DNA of 10,060 nt. It comes from Bdellovibrionaceae bacterium UBA5009 (lineage in GTDB: Bacteria > Bdellovibrionota > Bdellovibrionia > Bdellovibrionales > Bdellovibrionaceae). The position numbers were made by a program, and so were the translations under genes. The notes below the pieces were generated by a model, which saw nothing but the letters and a program-made list of their open reading frames with translations, ran no database searches and was not told the origin of the DNA. Location of the stretch: positions 10,828 through 20,887 of the forward strand of contig DGYJ01000015.1 in the NCBI GenBank assembly GCA_002396665.1, given 5' to 3'. Positions 5,955 through 10,060 of this stretch are shown here, piece after piece. The number at the start of each line of letters is the position of its first letter. Position 1 is the stretch's first letter.

Positions 5955-6563
5955 ATGCAAATGAAAACGAATATGCAAATCAAAACAAGTCAGCGAATCC
6001 AGACACAACAGTTGGGATTTCTTCCTCAAAATGAATTGAAGTACATTAAACGCAATACCCATGGCGGGGTTAGTCTTAAGAAGCGAAGAAAGATCAAGCG
6101 GCCACTGACGCCAGGGGCAGTGACCCACCTCGTTTTAAAATCGTCGAGGGCCCAAGGCGCTCTCAGTTTTTATAAAAATAAAAATCTTGTTCATTCAATC
6201 CTGAGAGAGCGAAGTAAAAAATTTTTTATTGAGATTTTGGACTATGTGAATATGGGGAACCATCTGCATTTGAAGGTCAGATTTAAAGATGCTAAAAGGT
6301 TTCAAAATTTTTTAAGGACATTTGCGGCGATTTTAGCTCGAAAGCTCACAAAGGCCTGCAGGGGGCAGAAGTTTGGTAAGTTTTGGGATGGTTTGGCCTA
6401 TACGCGGGTTCTTTTGAGCAAATTTGAAGAACTTGGCTTGAAGATTTATTTTGAGGGCAATCATCGGGAACGGGAATTGGGTCAGCAAGAGCGGGTCCAT
6501 TACCTCAAAAGATGGAATCAGTACTTGTATAGGCTAAAACAAATTCGGGCTGCAAATTATTGA
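5955..6563 (+). CDS. RAYT-like Y1 (HUH) transposase
   Basis: The 202-residue protein is a single-strand DNA transposase of the Y1/HUH superfamily (IS200/REP-associated type). The metal-binding HUH motif is NHLHLKV (His103, His105) and the nucleophile is probably Tyr165 in LKIYFEGN, about 60 residues later as expected. Family landmarks include the basic GGVSLKKRRKIKRPL leader (38-51), THLVLKSSRAQG (57-68), FQNFLRTFAAILARK (116-130) and GKFWDGLAYTR (141-151). Such enzymes nick and rejoin short hairpin sequences; RAYTs are often single-copy, domesticated genes linked to REP repeats. The start is uncertain among ATGs at 5955, 5961 and 5973, none with a good Shine-Dalgarno. No IS200-type ends are visible, so it is not part of a recognisable complete element. 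A hairpin follows the stop. Confidence 0.85.
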   Translation: MQMKTNMQIKTSQRIQTQQLGFLPQNELKYIKRNTHGGVSLKKRRKIKRPLTPGAVTHLVLKSSRAQGALSFYKNKNLVHSILRERSKKFFIEILDYVNMGNHLHLKVRFKDAKRFQNFLRTFAAILARKLTKACRGQKFGKFWDGLAYTRVLLSKFEELGLKIYFEGNHRERELGQQERVHYLKRWNQYLYRLKQIRAANY

Positions 6564-6578
6564 CATCAACAGATAAGA

Positions 6579-6600
6579 GTCCGCGAACATTGCGGGCCTT
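6579..6600. terminator. GC-rich hairpin between convergent genes (candidate bidirectional terminator or REP-like)
   Basis: CCGC (6581-6584) and GCGG (6592-6595) form a perfect stem with loop GAACATT. It extends by one G-T wobble and one G-C pair to 6579 and 6597. It lies between the stop of the transposase (6563) and that of the convergent gene (6618). On the minus strand it is followed by ACTCTTATCTGTT, moderately T-rich. It may terminate both genes. Because a RAYT is adjacent, a REP-like target hairpin is an alternative. Confidence 0.45.
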
Positions 6601-6617
6601 AATGTGTCTGTAAGTGC

Positions 6618-6962
6618 CTAGTGTTTTAATTCATGATTAGCGCGAACTGTATTTTCAACAATGTGAAAATAGGCCCTTACAACCATGGTGTAGGATTCGG
6701 CATCCAAGGATTTAAGGTAAGAAACTTTTTCGAAGTATGTTTTCTTCGCAACCAGTTCTGTCATGACATCTTGGACTTTTTTCATTTTATCAAAGTTGTA
6801 AAAGTCTTTGTCGTCTTTAACATCCTTCAGAACATCGGCGATGGCTTTATTGTCGAACAGAACATGAACACCAAGAGCAGAGTGACTCAATAGAGCTTCC
6901 ATTCTTTCTAGTCCTTTCTCTTCAACAGCACTGTTTGTTGCACCTTTAGACATTGTTGACAT
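6618..6962 (-). CDS. Small helical protein of unknown function (114 residues)
   Basis: A strong ribosome site, AAGGAGG (6973-6967), lies 4 bases before the ATG at 6962. A second ATG at 6953 is 13 bases away and less likely. The protein has no signal peptide or membrane segment. It is predicted to be mostly helical: EEKGLERMEALLSHSALG (about 14-31), KAIADVLKDVKDDKDF (about 38-53), FDKMKKVQDVMTELVAKK (about 56-73), then two more helices ending in RANHELKH. The regular amphipathic pattern suggests a small helical bundle, possibly a regulator or a protein-binding adaptor. It is divergent from the PBECR-like gene, and the 152-base gap holds a strong palindrome that could control either gene. I do not recognise the family. 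Confidence 0.75.
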   Translation of the reverse strand: MSTMSKGATNSAVEEKGLERMEALLSHSALGVHVLFDNKAIADVLKDVKDDKDFYNFDKMKKVQDVMTELVAKKTYFEKVSYLKSLDAESYTMVVRAYFHIVENTVRANHELKH

Positions 6963-7044
6963 TCCCCCTCCTTCGCATCCTTGCGATGGCACAATTTAAT
7001 GCTGAGGGTATTTTTCCTTCTTATCAAGAGTAATTATTCAAAGT

Positions 7045-7061
7045 ATGACAGTGCCTGTCAT
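7045..7061. promoter_or_regulatory. Perfect 7-base inverted repeat, operator candidate
   Basis: ATGACAG-TGC-CTGTCAT is a perfect palindrome with 7-base arms and a 3-base centre. It lies in the divergent gap between the genes starting at 6962 and 7115, 17 bases upstream of the -35 box of the latter. The compact symmetry is typical of a dimeric repressor or activator site. It does not match the TTAC-N3-GTAA LexA site I recall for Bdellovibrio. Confidence 0.5.
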
Positions 7062-7077
7062 GTTCTGAAAGGATTGT

Positions 7078-7106
7078 TTGAAGTCGTTGGGTTTTGTCTC
7101 GATAAT
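7078..7106 (+). promoter_or_regulatory. Sigma70-like promoter giving a nearly leaderless mRNA for the PBECR-like gene
   Basis: TTGAAG (7078-7083) and GATAAT (7101-7106) are 17 bases apart; four and five of six positions match consensus. The -10 box ends 8 bases before the ATG at 7115, so transcription should begin at or 1-2 bases before the start codon. No Shine-Dalgarno is present. Confidence 0.6.
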
Positions 7107-7114
7107 AAAAAGCA

Positions 7115-7978
7115 ATGGCTCGATCAAAACCTCGTCAAAAATCCAAGAAGCAAGTTAAAGAAAAAGAACTGATCGTTATCGATGATAAATCAGGTCTTAT
7201 TTTTGAAAATGAAAAAGATCTTTATGCGTATTTTGCAAAAGCCATCGAAGAACTTGATGAAGAGTACACGAGTTCGCGTGCAAAGGACGATTTCACAGAC
7301 ACCCAGCAGCTTGAACTTGAAGAAGAAATGGAAATGGCCCTGGACGAGCCCGACGAAGTTTGGAGAGAGAAACGAGAAAATTTCGATTTCCCAATCTATT
7401 ACTATATTCGTAAAATTGAAAAGAAAGATGAATCATTTTTTCACTACGTGGTGGCCTGCTATGTGTCTGAAGAAGATCAAGTTCCAACTTTCGTATTGAC
7501 TCACTTTCCGACTCAAAAAGCAGAAATTGTTGAAAAGTATCGTAGGACTGATCTGGTCTATGACCGTCAGTTTGAAAAGTTTTTAGATGGATCACTTGAG
7601 GGTGATTCATTGGGCGAGGGTGACCCCTTGGCTCTTGGTTTGTATTCTTCGATGATGAAGTTAAGAAATGAAAAAGATATTCCCCAGCAGCAGTTTAAAG
7701 ATTTTGCAGCTTTACGTGAAGATACAATTGAAAATGCCGATGAAATTTGGCGAACCAATGATTTGAACGGAAATGTTTTAGTTTATTTTATTAAAGAGTA
7801 TCCTGACCATGAAACGATTAAAAATTTGACCTATGTGGCGGTGACTCAAGAAGATGATAGTTCCAACGTCCATGCTTTGCTGTTTTCGTTTCCAACCACT
7901 GATGAAAGCTTAGTCGATCGTTACCGCCATGGTGAGAATTTACAGGCAGAAGAAGTCACGCAGGAATCTTCGCATTAG
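7115..7978 (+). CDS. Acidic protein with two tandem PBECR-like modules
   Basis: The 287-residue protein begins with a basic tail (MARSKPRQKSKK) and is otherwise acidic and apparently cytoplasmic. It contains an internal duplication. Module 1 (about 71-150) has PDEVWR at 79-84, YYYIRK at 95-100, YVVACY at 111-116, FPT at 131-133 and EKYRR at 140-144. Module 2 (about 200-276) has ADEIWR at 208-213, VYFIK at 223-227, YVAV at 240-243, FPT at 259-261 and DRYRHG at 268-273. Trp-to-FPT spacing is 48 and 47 residues, and FPT-to-YR spacing is the same in both. The layout 'P-D-E-[IV]-W ... Y-I-K ... V-V ... F-P-T ... Y-R' resembles the PBECR-type nuclease-like domains of phage and conjugative proteins (BECR fold). 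Family assignment is from memory and tentative; activity is unknown. Arg codons are mostly CGN, like native genes. Confidence 0.8.
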   Translation: MARSKPRQKSKKQVKEKELIVIDDKSGLIFENEKDLYAYFAKAIEELDEEYTSSRAKDDFTDTQQLELEEEMEMALDEPDEVWREKRENFDFPIYYYIRKIEKKDESFFHYVVACYVSEEDQVPTFVLTHFPTQKAEIVEKYRRTDLVYDRQFEKFLDGSLEGDSLGEGDPLALGLYSSMMKLRNEKDIPQQQFKDFAALREDTIENADEIWRTNDLNGNVLVYFIKEYPDHETIKNLTYVAVTQEDDSSNVHALLFSFPTTDESLVDRYRHGENLQAEEVTQESSH

Positions 7979-8004
7979 TCAGCATGTGGTGAATAGGTAA
8001 TAAA

Positions 8005-8580
8005 TTAAATTTTCAAACCGTAAAATACTGCTTTGCATTGGCAAGGATGACCGCAAATGCTGCATTCGTATCCATTTTGCAGGCTTTGTTGGGTCATAAA
8101 TTCGCGGCTTTCACCAAGATTTTGAAAACCACCTTTTTTAAATAAATGTGAGCTATTGTTTTGAGTTCCATTTTCCCAGCTGGTTCCGACCAAAACTGTG
8201 CAGTTTTTTGTGAGGAGCCAATCCCTTTGCATTTTGGCGAGCTCAAGACCAATACCCTTTGTACTATATTGTGGTTCAGTGGCCAAGGTTAAAAAGAATC
8301 CGACCATTTGATCTTTTAAAAATTCAACTACTGCAGGGCCATAGGATGCATACTTTTGTGGATCTAGTGATGGGTTTACGTAGCAAGAGGCTATGCCCAC
8401 GACGCGAGAGGGTGAATTGTGAATGGTTTTTGTTTTAGCGATTTGTACGCAAAAATTTTCATTGGAAATCCATTTCTTGAATTGTTCTTCGGCCTTTGGG
8501 TTGAGTCCAAAAATTTGATTCATTAAATTCACAATTTCAGGAACATCTTCAATTTGCGCTTTTCTGACTAAAAATTTCAT
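8005..8580 (-). CDS. GNAT-family N-acetyltransferase with C-terminal Cys4 motif
   Basis: The 191-residue protein follows the GNAT pattern: VRKAQIEDVPEIVNLMNQIFG (5-25) as the first strand and helix, a central strand around RVVGIASCYVNP, then TLATEPQYSTKGIGLELAKMQ (98-118). In that segment QYSTKGIG is the acetyl-CoA pyrophosphate loop of the 'Q/R-x-x-G-x-G/A' type. SHLFKKGGFQNLGES (144-158) is the usual late helix and strand. After the fold comes a four-cysteine tail, YECSICGHPCQCKAVFYGL, with Cys173, Cys176, Cys180 and Cys182, probably a zinc knuckle. The acceptor substrate is unknown. The ATG at 8580 has AGGAG 10 bases upstream. Only 49 bases separate it from the lipoprotein gene upstream on the same strand, so readthrough is possible. 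Confidence 0.8.
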   Translation of the reverse strand: MKFLVRKAQIEDVPEIVNLMNQIFGLNPKAEEQFKKWISNENFCVQIAKTKTIHNSPSRVVGIASCYVNPSLDPQKYASYGPAVVEFLKDQMVGFFLTLATEPQYSTKGIGLELAKMQRDWLLTKNCTVLVGTSWENGTQNNSSHLFKKGGFQNLGESREFMTQQSLQNGYECSICGHPCQCKAVFYGLKI

Positions 8581-8629
8581 TTTGGAAAAGCTCCTGCAGG
8601 GTTCGTGATCAGTTCTATTTCCATATTCT

Positions 8630-9400
8630 TTAATAAGCCGTGGTGTTCAGTGGGGCGCAGAATTTTTGGGCTTCAGATTTAAATTTGTTTGCAGACCAGC
8701 CTTGACCAATCATTGATTTGAAGGGGTGAAGTGCTTGCAAGTTGCTTGGGCGGGCCATTCCATTGCTATCGACTGCATATTGTGTAGGATCTGCAGAGAA
8801 GATCGGAAGTAAAGCATCCAGACGATCAACTTTAGCATTGTTCATGTCAAAGTAGTCCATGCGAAGAACATCTAGTTCTGCATCTGGATCTTCAAGATTC
8901 ACTAAGATTCTTACTTTCTTGAAAAAATCAGCAGGATTTGTTGTTTGAACTCTTTGAGCTAAGGCTTGAAGATCTGTCCAGTACAAAGACTTTTTATTTT
9001 GCGCAAGGTAAGTGTTGGTTGTCATATCAATGATATCAAAGTACAAAGCATGATCAGTCCCAGATGAATAGCCGCTGCTGTTTGTTTGCCAGCCAAAAAA
9101 TTGAATGTAGTTTTGGCTTTGTGAAAAAGCAGCTGGAACATTTGTGATTTTAACATAAATTTTATCACTCGCAATTTGATCTCCGCGAGTAAAAATTCCT
9201 AGATTTGCTGACATCAAAGAGCTTGTTCCTTTATTGCAATAGGCAAGGGGTTTGGTGCTTTGATCTGTCGTTGCAGCGACAGCGCCCGTCGTGCGGCTTG
9301 CAAAGTCACTTGAACTCATTTGTTTTTCAGTTCCACAGGCAGTCATTAATGCTGCTGTAGCGATTAAAAGAACAATTTTAAATTGAGTTTGTGTTTTCAT
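8630..9400 (-). CDS. Lipoprotein of unknown function (256 residues)
   Basis: The signal peptide has KTQTQFK, a hydrophobic core IVLLIATAAL (9-18) and lipobox MTAC with Cys22. A Ser/Thr-rich linker (about 28-50) leads to a globular part from about residue 52. That part begins AYCNKGTSSLM and includes strands such as KIYVKITNVP and NYIQFFGW, a DHALYFDIIDMTTNTYLAQ segment resembling a beta-sandwich surface, VRILVNLEDPDAELDVLRMDYFD, and a C-terminal KFCAPL. The Cys near each end of the globular part could pair. The ATG at 9400 follows AGAGGTGCTT, the same AGGTGCTTATG start context as the lipoprotein at 161-745; an in-frame GTG at 9406 overlaps the ribosome site and is rejected. I recognise it only as a type of lineage-specific lipoprotein. 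Confidence 0.8.
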   Translation of the reverse strand: MKTQTQFKIVLLIATAALMTACGTEKQMSSSDFASRTTGAVAATTDQSTKPLAYCNKGTSSLMSANLGIFTRGDQIASDKIYVKITNVPAAFSQSQNYIQFFGWQTNSSGYSSGTDHALYFDIIDMTTNTYLAQNKKSLYWTDLQALAQRVQTTNPADFFKKVRILVNLEDPDAELDVLRMDYFDMNNAKVDRLDALLPIFSADPTQYAVDSNGMARPSNLQALHPFKSMIGQGWSANKFKSEAQKFCAPLNTTAY

Positions 9401-9622
9401 AAGCACCTCTTGCCAACTTAGATTGCAATGCTCAGGCCACTGATCAGTTTGAGACAGTCAGCTAAGCACTTGTAATAACTGTGATAGGCAACTCTGGTGG
9501 CATCTCATTCGGAGACATCTCATTTTGAGTTGTCGTATTTCCATAAACGATGACAATTCTGGTCCCTGATAAAAGTCCAGTTTGTCTCGATATAGTGCAT
9601 TAAAATGTGTTAAGATAAATCC
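9401..9622. other. Divergent intergenic region with TCTCA/TGAGA-type short repeats
   Basis: The 222-base gap between the lipoprotein gene and the receiver-like gene must hold both promoters, but no convincing pair of hexamers stands out. It contains CTGATCAG (9441-9448), CAGTTTGAGAC (9445-9455, also at 1173-1183), a duplicated CATCTCATT (9501-9509 and 9516-9524, period 15), and the small palindrome CTCA-TTT-TGAG (9519-9529). TTTGTCTCGATA (9581-9592) is also found in the promoter at 7094-7105. Confidence 0.5.
9501..9529 (+). repeat. Tandem CATCTCATT repeat, period 15
   Basis: CATCTCATT occurs at 9501-9509 and 9516-9524. Each copy continues into a partly self-complementary unit (CTCATTCGGAG and CTCATTTTGAG). 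The 15-base period puts the copies about one and a half helical turns apart. Possible cooperative binding sites. Confidence 0.4.
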
Positions 9623-10060
9623 ATGAAGTACGTCTACCTGCTAGAAAAAGATCCCAAATTTAGAAAAGATCTTTTTGATTCATTGATTAGTATCAATCCG
9701 AATCTTAAGGTAAGATACTTTAGCGAGCTTGAAAGCTTTGCACAATGGATTCAAAGGCTTATGAAAGACGGTCCCACAGCCCTTCACTACGGTGGTTTCA
9801 AAGTGGAGGGTGATCCTGATCAAACCTTAGATCCCCAAGCCGAGGCCACATTAGATCTGCTAATCTGTAGCGATGAAATGTTGGGTTCCCAAAAGTTAGA
9901 TCTTTTAAGAAAAACCTATGAATTATTTATTCGTAAAGCCATTTGTCCCCCCGAGCAAAATACTTCAATTGTTGTCACAGCCTTTGATGATCCTGATTTT
10001 AAAATCAAAAAATTAGAACTTAATTTTGTTAACAATGTGATCTTTAAACCCTTTGACCCT
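9623..10060 (+). CDS. Response-regulator receiver-like protein, N-terminal part (3' end off window)
   Basis: The frame is open for 146 codons from the ATG at 9623 to the window edge. The pattern is that of a receiver (REC) fold. VYLLEKDPKFRKDLFDSLI (4-22) is the first strand with an acidic cluster (Glu8, Asp10) and first helix. KVRYFSELESFAQWI (29-43) is strand 2 and helix 2. DLLICSDEMLG (78-88) is strand 3, with Ser83/Asp84 where the phospho-acceptor Asp belongs. SIVVTAFDDP (115-124) is strand 4 with the conserved Thr-Ala, and NVIFKPFD (138-145) is strand 5 with the conserved Lys142-Pro. Residues about 50-75 look like an insertion. The register at strand 3 is not canonical, so it may be a degenerate receiver. 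The output domain lies beyond the window; in similar proteins I recall a PilZ or helical domain. No Shine-Dalgarno is visible. Confidence 0.65.
   Translation, partial: MKYVYLLEKDPKFRKDLFDSLISINPNLKVRYFSELESFAQWIQRLMKDGPTALHYGGFKVEGDPDQTLDPQAEATLDLLICSDEMLGSQKLDLLRKTYELFIRKAICPPEQNTSIVVTAFDDPDFKIKKLELNFVNNVIFKPFDP

Noticed and set aside
6963..6992. Longer start for the 114-residue protein, adding MPSQGCEGGG.
   Set aside because: The extension would be encoded across the strong AAGGAGG ribosome site in front of the ATG at 6962.
6981..7172. A 63-residue plus-strand frame overlapping the start of the PBECR-like gene.
   Set aside because: It runs through the palindrome and promoter of that gene and ends in the wrong frame within it; no ribosome site.

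Overview
The window is a stretch of bacterial chromosome, most likely from a Bdellovibrio-like member of the Bdellovibrionota. The grounds are the general style of the genes (many short, fast-evolving lipoproteins and exported proteins in small single-gene units), a Y1/HUH transposase of a subfamily I associate with Bdellovibrio, and a receiver-like protein of a type common in that group. The sequence is fairly AT-rich, so a lower-GC Bdellovibrionales species fits better than the classic laboratory strain. The taxonomic call is an inference, not a search result. Fourteen protein genes are supported, two cut by the window ends. I found no rRNA, tRNA, CRISPR array or complete insertion sequence.

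Layout. 1-157: the 3' end of hslO (Hsp33 redox chaperone). 161-745 (-): a small lipoprotein of unknown function. 746-1339: a long non-coding stretch with an inverted repeat and short direct repeats. 1340-1951: a matrixin-type zinc metalloprotease lipoprotein. 2054-2293: a small unknown protein. 2327-3616 (-): a large coiled-coil protein ending in an alpha-crystallin/Hsp20-like domain. 3876-5089: a two-gene unit of a lytic transglycosylase without a visible signal peptide, followed 2 bases later by a small exported protein. 5134-5670 (-): an exported Ala/Pro/Thr-rich protein. 5955-6563: a RAYT-type Y1 transposase with its own sigma70-like promoter. 6618-6962 (-): a small helical unknown protein. 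7115-7978: a protein with two copies of a PBECR-like module behind an almost leaderless promoter. 8005-8580 (-): a GNAT acetyltransferase with a four-cysteine tail. 8630-9400 (-): another lipoprotein. 9623-10060: the 5' part of a receiver-like protein running off the end.

How the genes fit together. Most look like independent units, with many convergent and divergent neighbours and almost no operons. The exception is the transglycosylase/exported-protein pair. Its tight spacing, the contrast in predicted localisation (enzyme without a signal peptide, partner with one) and an arginine-codon profile unlike nearby genes suggest a transferred functional module, possibly a cell-wall-degrading effector with a periplasmic protector. 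This pair, the coiled-coil/Hsp20 fusion and the duplicated PBECR-like protein are the most unusual items. Several genes (2327-3616, 5134-5670, 7115-7978, 9623-10060) lack a Shine-Dalgarno sequence, and at least two of these have a -10-like hexamer so close to the ATG that a leaderless or near-leaderless mRNA is likely.
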